A DNA stretch of 64,000 bases from JBBDIP01 sp050260675. Its GTDB lineage: Bacteria > Bacillota > Sulfobacillia > Fermentithermobacillales > Fermentithermobacillaceae. The notes beneath the pieces were generated by a model that searched no databases, had not been told where the DNA came from, and saw only the letters and a list, made by a program, of their open reading frames with translations. The stretch's first letter is position 1. The number at the start of each line of letters is the position of its first letter. The DNA is taken from positions 5,915-69,914 of the forward strand of contig JBLNCN010000004.1 in NCBI GenBank assembly GCA_050260675.1. Reading direction: 5' to 3'. The position numbers and the translations under genes were made by a program. Below, piece by piece: positions 52,197 to 60,871 of the stretch.

Positions 52197-53060
52197 TTGG
52201 CGTTCGTCCTCTCAATCTCGGGCAGCACGATAATGTCCGAGTCGGAGAAGCTTAAAGACCTGTTCAAGTGGCACACACAAGCCATTGAGATTGGCGACCT
52301 AAAGTCCCCCCACGATTTGACCTTCATAATCGAGAACTGCAGACGTTTCGGCGTGAGACTGGGTATCCACACCCCTCTCTATGCCATCGACGATCGCCGG
52401 GGCCTGCTCTGGAACGACAGCCCAGCATGGGGGGAATTGCAGCGAAACCTGGATATCGCCCGCCGGGAGGGACTGGAGTACGTCCTGGTCCACTTCCCTT
52501 ACGTGTGGGACAGGGAAGGAAACAACCTTGGCATCGACCAGGTGAGGGCCATCATCCCCCGGCTGAAGCGGCTTGAGCGGGCGTCGGGCATTCCGGTTGT
52601 CTGCGAACCCAAACTAGGGCCCCGGAAGGACCCCTCGGCCTTCACCATGCTCTGGGCCATCAACCGCCAGGAACTGCTTCAGTGGGACCTATCCTTCTGC
52701 ATAGACGTCGGCGACCTGTACATAGCGTCCCGAGCCCTCCGCAGTTCGTACGAGGACATGCTGGCGCACCTGGCGCCTTGGTGTCATGTGGTCCACCTCC
52801 ACCAAGTGTGGCACGGTGGCCTGCGCTACTTCTGGACTCCTGTCGAGCAGGACGGCTGCGTCCCTATCCTCCGCACGCTGGAGATCCTGGGCGGGACCGG
52901 CTGCGACATATTCGCGGTCCTGGAACACACCCCTCATCGCGTCCGCGACAATGCCCAGGTTGAGGAAGGGTTAAACTGGCTCCTCCGCAGTTCCGGACCA
53001 TGGAAGGACCGAGAAGGGCTGCCGCCGGTTTATGATGGAAAGTACAGGGGAGTCCGCTAG
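52197..53060 (+). CDS. Sugar phosphate isomerase/epimerase-like TIM-barrel protein
   Basis: A 287-aa protein of the AP endonuclease 2/xylose isomerase-like fold. Segments typical of the family are present: KWHTQAIEIGD, FGVRLGIHTPL (His), LEYVLVHFPY, PVVCEPKLG (Glu), FCIDVGDLY (Asp), VVHLHQVWH and FAVLEHTP (Glu). The metal-binding set of Glu, Asp, His, Glu is likely intact. Substrate is unknown. The TTG start at 52197 has GGAGGT 7 nt upstream. Single gene, with the sigma factor 33 bp downstream on the same strand. Confidence 0.82.
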   Translation: MAFVLSISGSTIMSESEKLKDLFKWHTQAIEIGDLKSPHDLTFIIENCRRFGVRLGIHTPLYAIDDRRGLLWNDSPAWGELQRNLDIARREGLEYVLVHFPYVWDREGNNLGIDQVRAIIPRLKRLERASGIPVVCEPKLGPRKDPSAFTMLWAINRQELLQWDLSFCIDVGDLYIASRALRSSYEDMLAHLAPWCHVVHLHQVWHGGLRYFWTPVEQDGCVPILRTLEILGGTGCDIFAVLEHTPHRVRDNAQVEEGLNWLLRSSGPWKDREGLPPVYDGKYRGVR

Positions 53061-53093
53061 ATCCCTCTAACCTTTTCGTCGTGCCTACGGTCT

Positions 53094-53810
53094 ATGCATG
53101 TGGAAGGGGGATGCGTCCTGTCCGCGAATCCGGTGCCCAGCGAGACCACCACCGCTAGTGTGACGTCGCCGGCCGAATCCGACCCGGTCACTCCGGCCTT
53201 GGTTCCTGCGCTCACCTGCCTGGGGCTTCTCTCCGACGAAGACCTGGTCGGGATGACGCTCGACAATCCCAACCGGGACGCCGCATTCGCTGTGCTGGTG
53301 GAACGTCATCAGACAGCGGTAAGGCGCGTGGCGCGCGGGATCCTGGGCAGGTCCCCGGATGTGGACGACGTAGTCCAGTCAGCCTTCATCTCGGCGTTCA
53401 GGTCACTGCATACGCTCAAGGACAGGGCAAGGTTCAAATACTGGGTCAGGATGATCGCCATAAACGAGGCGCGGGATGTCGCGGCAGGTTCCTTAGAAGT
53501 AGCCGGCCTGGATGAGCTCATGATCCTGCCGGAGCAGGCTTCGGACCGGCTGCCGGCAGACGTGGCCGAAGCAAGATGGCTCATCGACGAGCTGACCGAA
53601 CGGATCCCCATGCAGTACATGAGGGTCCTCTACCTGCGGTATTACCTGGATTACACTGTCAACGAAGTCGCCGAGATGCTGGGCATCGACCCCGGCCTGG
53701 TCAAGTGGCGCGCCAACCGGGCCCGCCGGCTGGCAAGAGAAGCCCTTTCCGCCGCAGCCGGTCCCAGGAAAGAAGGAGGAAACAAGTATGGACAAACTCA
53801 GCCAAGTTAG
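53094..53810 (+). CDS. ECF-type RNA polymerase sigma factor
   Basis: A 238-aa sigma-70 family protein. Region 2 is in FAVLVERHQTAVRRVARGILGRSPDVDDVVQSAF (partial), with the DDVVQ hallmark and FKYWVRMIAINEARD. Region 4 is at YLRYYLDYTVNEVAEMLGIDPGLVKWRANRARRLAREAL (partial). The N-terminal 50 residues are Thr/Ser/Pro/Val-rich and longer than usual. The ATG at 53094 has no strong RBS; AAGGGGG is just inside the gene, so a start near 53118-53133 is possible. The 3' end overlaps the coiled-coil protein gene by 23 bp, so the two are coupled; that protein may be the anti-sigma factor. Confidence 0.88.
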   Translation: MHVEGGCVLSANPVPSETTTASVTSPAESDPVTPALVPALTCLGLLSDEDLVGMTLDNPNRDAAFAVLVERHQTAVRRVARGILGRSPDVDDVVQSAFISAFRSLHTLKDRARFKYWVRMIAINEARDVAAGSLEVAGLDELMILPEQASDRLPADVAEARWLIDELTERIPMQYMRVLYLRYYLDYTVNEVAEMLGIDPGLVKWRANRARRLAREALSAAAGPRKEGGNKYGQTQPS

Positions 53811-54615
53811 GGGCGTTTTGCGAGGTATCCGGAACATCGCTGTGCAGGGCATCTATACGGACACGTTCAAAGGGATGGAAGCCCAATGCGTGAGCACCTA
53901 CCGCAAATGCATCGCCACTTTGAAGACCGTGCCCGATTTCGAGGAGATCGAGAGCCTGGCCCCCGACCTCACCGATAGCGCCACAATGCAGGAGATCGGG
54001 TTCGCGGTGGAGACAGTCCTGAGCCTTATCTCCGAGGGCGCGGGGCCGGTCACCGGCAAGGGAATGCAGGTGTGGATGGGCCATGGCGGCGGTCGCGCAA
54101 GGACCTGCCACCCAGCGCGGCCGATCCCTCCCGTGCCTCCCGCTCCACCTTTACCTTCACTGCCTCCCCTGCCACCCATGCCTCATGCGCACGGGCCCGT
54201 AGACAAACACGCCTGGCGCGACATGAAGCGGCATATGAAGCAGCAGTTCCGCGCTTTCCGCCACAGCTACGGCGTGGAGCACAGTCGGCGCCTGGAGGAA
54301 CTCCAGGATGAAATGCAGGAGAAGATCGAGGCAGAACAGGAGCGCTTCGAGGAAAGCGTTGAAAGCATCGAAGAACAAATGGAGGAGCTCCAGGAGAAGA
54401 TCGAGGAACTGCGTGAGCGGCTCGAGGAGCGGTTGGAGGAGATCCGGGAGAAGTACGAGGAGAAGATCGAGAGGATCCAGGAAGCTGCTGAGGAACCCGC
54501 CGAACTCGCAGAGGAAGAGGAAGAGGAACACGAAGAAGAGTGCGAGTGCGACGAGGACGAGGACGACGATGATGACGATGATGACGACGATCCGGAAGTC
54601 TGGCTAGAACGTTAA
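53788..54615 (+). CDS. Coiled-coil protein with Pro-rich hinge and poly-Asp tail
   Basis: A 275-aa protein in four parts. About 1-90 is a helical head domain with two Cys (MEAQCVSTYRKC). About 110-132 is Pro-rich (PPVPPAPPLPSLPPLPP). About 160-245 is a long, highly charged coiled coil with Glu/Arg/Lys heptads, and about 246-270 is an acidic tail with two Cys (CECDEDE) and ten consecutive Asp. No membrane segment. AAGGAGG precedes the ATG, and the gene overlaps the sigma factor gene. It is followed by a strong terminator. No family recognised; anti-sigma or partner role is inference from position. Confidence 0.8.
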   Translation: MDKLSQVRGVLRGIRNIAVQGIYTDTFKGMEAQCVSTYRKCIATLKTVPDFEEIESLAPDLTDSATMQEIGFAVETVLSLISEGAGPVTGKGMQVWMGHGGGRARTCHPARPIPPVPPAPPLPSLPPLPPMPHAHGPVDKHAWRDMKRHMKQQFRAFRHSYGVEHSRRLEELQDEMQEKIEAEQERFEESVESIEEQMEELQEKIEELRERLEERLEEIREKYEEKIERIQEAAEEPAELAEEEEEEHEEECECDEDEDDDDDDDDDDPEVWLER

Positions 54616-54676
54616 GTCGAGAGGCGAAGCAGCCACGACAAGACTCCATCAAGACGTCGCCGCCCCAGCCATTCAA

Positions 54677-54707
54677 AGGGCCCGCTCCTGACGGGCCCTG
54701 TTGTTTT
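54677..54707. terminator. Rho-independent terminator
   Basis: 8-bp stem AGGGCCCG / CGGGCCCT with a 7-nt loop and GTTGTTTT after it, closing the sigma factor operon; convergent with the next gene. Confidence 0.87.
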
Positions 54708-54713
54708 AAACGT

Positions 54714-55262
54714 TCATTCATAATCCTTGTCAGGGTGATACCAGGTCTCCCAAGGCCCCAACAGGTCATCGAAGCGCCAGCAGCCGCGGCGGATGGGTAA
54801 CCCTGCTATGCCTAACACCTGCTCCGCATCCCGACGCAGCCTATCCCTTTCCTCAATGCTAACGGCATACAACATGAGCAGGTAGTCTATCTCGATCCCC
54901 GGCTTCGGATAACCGTCCAGCGGGACTCCTGTTCTCACGACCAGAATTGGAGCCCTGGATGCCTTTGCGATAGCCTTATGGCCCCGTAGCATCAACTCTC
55001 CGATCAGGAAGTCCTGCTCCAGCGCAAATGTCGTCAACGGGGCCTCGTGCGGCCAATCGGATCCTTCCGCCCTCGCCAGCGCTGACCGGAAGGCCTGCAT
55101 CGCGTTCCCTAGGCTCCAGACCTCCACCTTCCAGCAGTTCAAGCACTCCTCCACCGGAGTCCTGGTCTCGGCCACTTTCTCGCGACAACGCCGGCACTTC
55201 TCCGACCACATTGGGTCAGGGCAGTTGTAGTAGCGCCAGACTCCATCCTCGGTGACTCTCAT
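54714..55262 (-). CDS. Unknown protein with N-terminal zinc-type cysteines
   Basis: A 182-aa protein. Near the start the cysteines are at CPDP, CRRC and CLNC, spacing that could bind zinc. The rest is helical (AMQAFRSALARAEG, LEQDFLIGELMLRGH) with a later PKPGIEIDYLLMLYAV and a Trp-rich end (CWRFDDLLGPWETWY). No family recognised. The ATG at 55262 lacks a strong RBS. It is convergent with the sigma operon and divergent from the ABC operon leader. Confidence 0.65.
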   Translation of the reverse strand: MRVTEDGVWRYYNCPDPMWSEKCRRCREKVAETRTPVEECLNCWKVEVWSLGNAMQAFRSALARAEGSDWPHEAPLTTFALEQDFLIGELMLRGHKAIAKASRAPILVVRTGVPLDGYPKPGIEIDYLLMLYAVSIEERDRLRRDAEQVLGIAGLPIRRGCWRFDDLLGPWETWYHPDKDYE

Positions 55263-55677
55263 ACTAGGAAGGTATGAGTCCTTAATGTCAAAGTTTCTGG
55301 AGTCGCGCGCGAGGTGGATGGACTCCAGTCGGGAGCGGTGATATACTCCCTGCGGTTGTGGGATTCACATCACGGAAAGGAAGTGTTTGCAGTGACAGGA
55401 ATCAGCACAGTAGCAGCCGGAACAGAGTTCAGGTACGAGGTGGGACTGGCGTAATAGAGCTGAAGGGCTCTTTCGCAAGGCGCATTTAGCGCGGGATCTA
55501 CTGTCTCTTCTCCATTCGTGGCCTCCGCAACTCCCTCCGGTCGCTCTATCATCACGCATGCACGTCATGCGCGCTTTCCCAGCATTCGCAATCCTTACGA
55601 GTACCTGCCTTCGCTTATTTGAGGCAAGGACGCTCACTGCGCTTTCAGCGCTTTTGTAACCGAAGGGAGAACACCAA
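55263..55677 (+). promoter_or_regulatory. Long leader of the ABC operon with small ORF and hairpins
   Basis: 415 bp without a full gene. A GTG at about 55391 after GGAAAGGAAG could encode a 23-residue peptide (VTGISTVAAGTEFRYEVGLA at its core) ending at TAA 55452-55454. A short hairpin AGAGC/GCTCT follows directly, and another, GCGCT-TTC-AGCGC with TTTT (55639-55655), lies 22 nt before the start of the ABC gene. This arrangement of small ORF plus terminator-like stem suggests attenuation. No known riboswitch was recognised. Confidence 0.4.
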
Positions 55678-56568
55678 TTGCATAGCATCTCTAGCGAACC
55701 AATCGACAAGGGCGACCGCTCCTTCGTCAATGAGGACCGCTCCTTGCGTGCCGATTCTGTAGAACCAATCATCACGGCTGACGGACTGACCCGCCATTTC
55801 CGCATCCGCTTGGACGGTGAGGGCTTCTCCGGAAGGCTGAAGAGTTTCGTGCGACCGGAGTACAGGACTGTCAGGGCGCTGGATAACGTATCGTTCACAG
55901 TACTGCCTGGCGAGTCCATCGGGTACATCGGCCTGAACGGGGCCGGTAAGTCCACGACAATCAAGCTCCTGTGCGGAGTCCTTGTCCCCACCTCCGGGAG
56001 AGTTACCGTGGCGGGGCTCGAGCCCTACCGGAGCAGAACCAGATTGGCCCGAGAGATAGGCCTGCTCATGGGCCAACGGACTCAGCTCCTTTGGGACTTG
56101 CCGGTCAAGGAGAGTTTCCACCTCCTAGGTAAGATCTACGATCTCCCCAAACACACCTACCAGGCCAATATGCAGCGGCTTTTGGATGTCCTTGATCTCG
56201 GATCCCTCTTGGAGACTCCCGCCAGGATGCTGTCCCTCGGACAGAAGACCCGCTGTGACCTTGCGCTGACGTTCCTTCACAATCCGTCACTTGTCTTCCT
56301 GGACGAGCCGACGATCGGCCTGGACATCCTGGCGCGTGACCGCATCCGGGATTTCCTTCGCGAGGAGAAGGCCCGCGGAGTAACTATCTTCATGGCCAGC
56401 CACGACCTCGACGACCTGGAGATTGTGGCTGACAGGGTACTGCTAATTCATCGCGGCAAGATCCTTTTCGACGGGACCCAGCCGGAACTCCGGCACCTGA
56501 CGGGAGGCCACCTCGGCTCCCTTGAGGACACGGTCAAGCGTTTCTACAAGGAGGCAGAACTCGGATGA
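55678..56568 (+). CDS. ABC-2-type exporter, ATP-binding subunit
   Basis: A 296-aa ABC ATPase. After about 30 N-terminal residues it shows ADGLTRHFRIR, Walker A GLNGAGKSTTIKLL (about residue 85), the Q-loop LMGQRTQLLWDLP, the signature LSLGQKTRC, Walker B LVFLDEPTIGLD and the H-loop ASHD. The LSLGQ signature and the two DUF990-type permeases mark it as the ABC-2 exporter family (viologen exporter/NatA-like). TTG start with AAGGGAG 9 nt upstream. It overlaps the next gene by 4 bp. Confidence 0.93.
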   Translation: MHSISSEPIDKGDRSFVNEDRSLRADSVEPIITADGLTRHFRIRLDGEGFSGRLKSFVRPEYRTVRALDNVSFTVLPGESIGYIGLNGAGKSTTIKLLCGVLVPTSGRVTVAGLEPYRSRTRLAREIGLLMGQRTQLLWDLPVKESFHLLGKIYDLPKHTYQANMQRLLDVLDLGSLLETPARMLSLGQKTRCDLALTFLHNPSLVFLDEPTIGLDILARDRIRDFLREEKARGVTIFMASHDLDDLEIVADRVLLIHRGKILFDGTQPELRHLTGGHLGSLEDTVKRFYKEAELG

Positions 56569-57347
56569 AATACCTTGCGTACGCTCGTGCCGAGATCCTC
56601 CGTGGCTTCCGCTATCGCGCCAACTACTGGGCCACCATGGTCGGAGCAGTAGCGATGGTGGTCATCCAGTGGTCGCTCTGGACCGCTGTCTACAGCCGTC
56701 GTGAATCGGTTGCCGGGATCGGGCTCGCAACAATGATGACCTACGTCATGCTGGGCAGGGTCGTGTCCGGGTTCCTGGGCGAGCCGACAGCGCTGCGGAC
56801 CAACGGACGCGTGTGGTCCGGAGCGATTGTTCATGACCTCGTCAAGCCGGTGGACCTGCACGCGCAGCTGCTGTTCCAGAGCCTGGGCAGCGCCACTTTC
56901 AGGTTCATCTCGACCGGGTTGCCTCTCCTCCTTATCCTTCGCTTTGCAGGATGGCTCGATATCCCGGACGCAAGGACTCTGGGCATTTTCCTGGTATCCG
57001 CTCTCATGGGGTACGTGACGGTGTTCTCGACATCGTTTCTTTCAGGAGTTATCACCTTCCATGTAAAGAGCAGGGTAGGAATCGACTACATGTACACGGT
57101 GGTCGAGCTGTTCTCCGGACTGTATTTCCCGCTCCAGTTCTTCCCTGGGTGGCTCAGGACGGTCGCCAACTGGCTGCCGTTCAAGTCCATCCACTACATC
57201 CCGCTTGCGATCTGGAGCGGCATCACCGCGCCGGGCGAGGTAGCCTCCGCCCTGCTCACTCAGGTGATATGGACGTGCGTCATGGTGGCTGCTTCGCGCA
57301 TTCTCTGGTCGGGCGCGGTGAGGAGCCTGACCGTGCAAGGGGGTTAG
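56565..57347 (+). CDS. ABC-2-type permease, first
   Basis: A 260-aa membrane subunit with about six hydrophobic segments and the PF06182-type (DUF990) pattern: an N-terminal KYLAYARAEILRGFRYRANY, a TFRFISTGLPLL loop and the VELFSGLYFPLQFFP motif with GLYFPL near the fifth helix. Substrate of the exporter is unknown. It overlaps the ATPase gene, and the next permease follows by 4 bp. Confidence 0.9.
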   Translation: MKYLAYARAEILRGFRYRANYWATMVGAVAMVVIQWSLWTAVYSRRESVAGIGLATMMTYVMLGRVVSGFLGEPTALRTNGRVWSGAIVHDLVKPVDLHAQLLFQSLGSATFRFISTGLPLLLILRFAGWLDIPDARTLGIFLVSALMGYVTVFSTSFLSGVITFHVKSRVGIDYMYTVVELFSGLYFPLQFFPGWLRTVANWLPFKSIHYIPLAIWSGITAPGEVASALLTQVIWTCVMVAASRILWSGAVRSLTVQGG

Positions 57348-57351
57348 CCAG

Positions 57352-58158
57352 ATGGCAAACGCGGCAAGAAGCCTGATTCGACACGTGGGGTTGTACTTCT
57401 GGTACCTGCGAGCCAACTGGCTATCGCTCATGGCGTACCCTGCTACTTTCATATCGATGAACGTAGCGGGAGTGGTCTACGCCTTCGGCTCGGCGGCGAC
57501 CGTCTGGGTCCTATTCTCCCAGATACATGCCATCGGCGACTGGTCGTACCCTCAGGTGCTGCTTATATACGGGGTCTCCATCTTGTCGAGATCCCTCTGC
57601 CATCTTCTCTGGGTCGGCCTCATGTTCGTCTCCGGACTGGTCCGGGATGGAAGCGTGGACAGGATCCTCGTCCGCCCCCTGAATCCCCTGTTCCAGGTGG
57701 TTGCGGGATATCTCGACGAGGACGACTGGGGCGAGTTCGCCACGGCAGTCATTCTGATCTGGACGTCCTTGGGTATGCTCGGCCAACGCACATGGCTGAA
57801 TGTTGGCTGGCTTGTGGTTGCTGGGATATCCGGGTCGGTCATATTCGCGGGAATCCGCCTTGTTGCAGCCGCAATGAGTTTCCTGACGGTCCAAAGCCGG
57901 GGCTTCATGGACCTTTCGTGGACTGTTGACGAATTCACGCGCTATCCCGCTGACATCTACGGCAAGGGAGTTCGAACGGTGATCACGTGGGCGATTCCGG
58001 TGGCCTTCGCCAGCTTCTACCCGGCCCAGCTCATCTTCGGCGATGGCAGGCTGCGAGCGTATGCCCTGGCAACTCCGCTGGTGGCAATCGCGACATTCGC
58101 GATCTGCTACCGGTTCTGGCTCTACGCCCTTGACAACTATCAAGGAGTCGGAAATTAG
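57352..58158 (+). CDS. ABC-2-type permease, second
   Basis: A 268-aa membrane subunit, paired with the preceding permease. It has about six hydrophobic segments and the HLLWVGLMFVSGLVRDGSVDRILVRPLNPLF core (shown in part as LVRPLNPLFQV), which is typical of the partner subunit in this family. The third gene of the operon. Its stop is 99 bp before the next gene start. Confidence 0.9.
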   Translation: MANAARSLIRHVGLYFWYLRANWLSLMAYPATFISMNVAGVVYAFGSAATVWVLFSQIHAIGDWSYPQVLLIYGVSILSRSLCHLLWVGLMFVSGLVRDGSVDRILVRPLNPLFQVVAGYLDEDDWGEFATAVILIWTSLGMLGQRTWLNVGWLVVAGISGSVIFAGIRLVAAAMSFLTVQSRGFMDLSWTVDEFTRYPADIYGKGVRTVITWAIPVAFASFYPAQLIFGDGRLRAYALATPLVAIATFAICYRFWLYALDNYQGVGN

Positions 58159-58257
58159 CGCCGGGCGTCAGACCCACCCGGGGAGACTGCGTAGAACAGC
58201 ATGGATTTGTGCGAAAGGAGGAGCCCGGAGGCTCTCTTCATCCGGGCGCTCTACACC

Positions 58258-58761
58258 ATGAGACAACTTGGACGAATGACAACGGGACTCATTTTGATCG
58301 GTATTGGTGTCCTGGCTCTGCTGGGGAATATCGGCCTTGGCGATATCTTTGGGGAAGCCCTAGTCGCCATCATCGGCGTGTTGTTCCTTACGCTCCGCTA
58401 TATCGGCAGACAAGATTGGGCGATCTACCCAGGCGCCTTCACGACCACCGTGGGAATCGTGATATTCCTGGCGGCCCGCGGGCTGAACATGGATGTTTGG
58501 TGGCCTCTGTTCGTGGCCGCTCCCGGGGCAGCCTTCCTTCTGATCAGGCTGGACGGGGAGCACAACAGGTGGGCGGTCTATCCGGCGAGCATACTCATCA
58601 TGATTTCGGCGATCATGTTCGCCTTCTCAAGCGGGACCGTGTCGTGGCTGTACCTTGACGTCTTCGGCAAGCTTTGGCCGGTCGCGCTTATTCTAGTCGG
58701 CCTCTTGATCATCTGGAGGTCATTAGGACCGCGCAGCTCCGATCCCGCCGAACCCAGGTAA
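58258..58761 (+). CDS. Small integral membrane protein, LiaF/DUF5668-like
   Basis: A 167-aa protein with about five hydrophobic segments (MTTGLILIGIGVLALLGNI first) and the WPLFVAAPGAAFLL and LWPVALILVGLLIIWRS motifs, which resemble the LiaF N-terminal/DUF5668 membrane domain. The LiaF-type C-terminal domain is absent. Start is unclear: ATG 58258 and 58276 are both possible, and the good RBS AAAGGAGG at 58214 is too far. Position after the ABC operon suggests a membrane accessory or stress protein; inference. Confidence 0.65.
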   Translation: MRQLGRMTTGLILIGIGVLALLGNIGLGDIFGEALVAIIGVLFLTLRYIGRQDWAIYPGAFTTTVGIVIFLAARGLNMDVWWPLFVAAPGAAFLLIRLDGEHNRWAVYPASILIMISAIMFAFSSGTVSWLYLDVFGKLWPVALILVGLLIIWRSLGPRSSDPAEPR

Positions 58762-58787
58762 TCCTCCTACCCCCCGGTTTCCTGTCC

Positions 58788-58820
58788 AAGGCCCCGTCCC
58801 TGAAACGGGGCCTTTTCTTT
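58788..58820 (+). terminator. Rho-independent terminator
   Basis: 10-bp stem AAGGCCCCGT / ACGGGGCCTT with a 7-nt loop and TTCTTT after it. Ends the ABC/membrane protein operon. Confidence 0.9.
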
Positions 58821-58987
58821 GCTTGCAGGCCATACGGAACGCCGGAAGAGCCCGATATTACGCGATGGTCACGCCAGTCCTGTCGATCGGTACATCCTGA
58901 GTAAAAGTGACAGTGGTTGCCAATTGCACCCTATGTTTGGCAGGAATTCCCATTTGCCCGTCGAACTCTGTCTTCGGAGGTGACTGG

Positions 58988-60004
58988 ATGAAAAAGAACC
59001 GGAAACGTAGTGAAAGGAAACGTGTTGGCAGGACGAGGAGCAGGATGCCTTCAGGCCCTCGAGGTGTTGCTGAGACACCCGAGGCTGAGAACCTGGTCCT
59101 GCCCGATGGCGAAGTCGTATGGGCGCTCGCAATCAAGTTGCCCGCGGTCCAGAACCTTACGGCCTTAGGATGGCACCGCTTCCTCCCACCTGAGCTGGCC
59201 GTCACGTTCGTGGGATGCGCGATAGCGGCCGCGTCAGGGTACACCGGCGATCGGTTATGGGCGGAGCTCGACGAGTTCATTGAGGGGGTCCTGCGGTTCA
59301 AGGCCGGAGAGGACACCAAGCCTATTGTCGATTTCATCGACAAGCGGTTTCGAGACTATTACGGCGAGTACGAGCGCAGCCCCATGGGGCTAGTTAAGGC
59401 CTTGATAGATCTGGGGTTAGTCGTGTTGAAGCAAGAAGAAGGCCAGGATGTCTTGGAGATACCATCCCAACTCCCCACGCCCGAGAAGCGTTTGAACCTC
59501 TGCATGGCCGACCGCGACGAACAAGTGGTATTGAAGGCTCGCTACAGGGACGATGCCGGCCCACGGCAGAGAGTGTATTGGGACGAGGTCCCCGCCATTA
59601 AGCGGATGATGAATGCAGGTTGGGCGCGCCACCTGCCCCCCGACATAGCCATTGCATTCATGGTTGCCGCAGCGGTCTCCGTCGGGCGCTGCACAGGAAA
59701 CCTGATGTGGGAGAACATAGAAGACCTGTGGAAGGCCCACAAAGAGAACGGGACTCCCCTCATGCCCAAGAGGAAAGAGCTCGAAGTGGAAGACCGTTTT
59801 CGGGCGGAGTACGGACGGCCCTTCGTGCGGACCGCGAGAGGCGCGGTGCAGGTCTTGCTTGAGCTCGGCCTGTTAGTCCTCAAAGAAGTCGATGGCGAGG
59901 ACTTTCTTGAGGTCCCCGAGGTCCTTCCGACTCCCGACATGAAGCTATATCTCACCGATGAAGAGAAAGGCCTGCTGGCAGAGCGCCTAAAGATCACCAT
60001 CTAA
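58988..60004 (+). CDS. Unknown protein with two tandem copies of one domain
   Basis: A 338-aa soluble protein. After a basic N-terminus (MKKNRKRSERKRVGRTRSR), two halves of about 125 residues repeat: first around 48-175, second around 195-325. Matching segments are LGWHRFLPPELAVTFVGCAI with AGWARHLPPDIAIAFMVAAA; SGYTGDRLWAELDEFI with VGRCTGNLMWENIEDLW; and LIDLGLVVLKQEEGQDVLEI with LLELGLLVLKEVDGEDFLEV. So it arose by internal duplication. No family recognised. The ATG at 58988 has GGAGGTGA upstream. Single-gene transcript. Confidence 0.8.
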   Translation: MKKNRKRSERKRVGRTRSRMPSGPRGVAETPEAENLVLPDGEVVWALAIKLPAVQNLTALGWHRFLPPELAVTFVGCAIAAASGYTGDRLWAELDEFIEGVLRFKAGEDTKPIVDFIDKRFRDYYGEYERSPMGLVKALIDLGLVVLKQEEGQDVLEIPSQLPTPEKRLNLCMADRDEQVVLKARYRDDAGPRQRVYWDEVPAIKRMMNAGWARHLPPDIAIAFMVAAAVSVGRCTGNLMWENIEDLWKAHKENGTPLMPKRKELEVEDRFRAEYGRPFVRTARGAVQVLLELGLLVLKEVDGEDFLEVPEVLPTPDMKLYLTDEEKGLLAERLKITI

Positions 60005-60036
60005 GGACTCGTGCGCTCCGACTAATCTAGAGTAGC

Positions 60037-60106
60037 CCGGAAGTCCATAGGGCCCTTGTCGTCGTCTAGCAGTCACTCGGCTTTTCGCGAGCCCTCGGAC
60101 TTCCGG
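60037..60106. repeat. 10-bp inverted repeat with a 50-nt loop
   Basis: CCGGAAGTCC (60037-60046) and GGACTTCCGG (60097-60106) in the gap between two convergent genes; inner bases can pair further. Probably a large terminator-like or structured element. Confidence 0.45.
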
Positions 60107-60146
60107 ACGTTGCCTGCATGCGGATTCGACCGCCGGCTAGGGAGCG

Positions 60147-60659
60147 CTACCGTTCTGGGCGTCCTTTCTGCCCCTTTTCCCGGTCGTTGCGGACCTGACT
60201 GTGGAAGAGCCGGTTGCGATCCTCCTCCCCACCGATCTTGACCTCGCTCCTCACAGCAGTTACTCCCCGGGCCGTTTCAGCTGCCTTCATTGCCGCCTCG
60301 ACCTCAGCCGGATCGTCAGTGCGCCCCATCAGCGTCACAACACCCTTGGAGCTCCTAGCGCCAATGCGCTTGGGGTCGATCTCGGGTACGGCGTTCAGTT
60401 CCTCTGCTACTTCGAAGTCAACGTCGCTGTCGGTGATGGGTCCATCCGTAATGATCGAGATCGCGGCGTCCACGTCCTTGACCCCCTTCACGCTGCGGGC
60501 CAGTTCCTCTGCTCTCTTCTTCTCGGATAGGACGTCAACTGCCCCGTGCAACTGAGCCTGACCCTCAACCACGTCCGCCTCAAGATGGTACGACCGGAGA
60601 TCCCGATCTTGGTCCAGAAGCCTCTGGATCTCCCGCCTGAGCACGTCATCCTTCTTCAT
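60147..60659 (-). CDS. BON-domain protein
   Basis: A 170-aa protein with two BON-type modules (about 5-70 and 85-145). BON hallmarks are DVVEGQAQLHGAVD and KRAEELARSVKGVKDV for the first, GVVTLMGRTD and AEVEAAMKAAETARGVTAV for the second. BON domains bind phospholipid or occur in osmotic-stress and outer-membrane-type proteins; here no signal peptide is visible, so it acts in the cytoplasm or at the membrane face. C-terminus is highly charged. It is divergent from the permease gene. Confidence 0.82.
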   Translation of the reverse strand: MKKDDVLRREIQRLLDQDRDLRSYHLEADVVEGQAQLHGAVDVLSEKKRAEELARSVKGVKDVDAAISIITDGPITDSDVDFEVAEELNAVPEIDPKRIGARSSKGVVTLMGRTDDPAEVEAAMKAAETARGVTAVRSEVKIGGEEDRNRLFHSQVRNDREKGQKGRPER

Positions 60660-60871
60660 CTATCTCCCGTACCTCCCATGATGGAGTCTTTCGAGTTGAA
60701 GGTTATCCATCTTGGAAGGAAGAATGAGTGCGGCCGCTTCGTTGCCGCGTCCTTGTCGCACCTTGCCACATCCTTGCCTTATCGTTGCTGTAACCGCTCT
60801 TCGCGCACCCCCTTCGCCCCTCACCCGTAGAATAGCGTGCTACACATGCCATTTCGTGGAGGTGGGGGAGA

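Noticed and set aside
55263..55677. T-box leader upstream of the ABC operon
   Set aside because: No T-box core sequence or specifier-loop arrangement was found; only simple hairpins and a small ORF.
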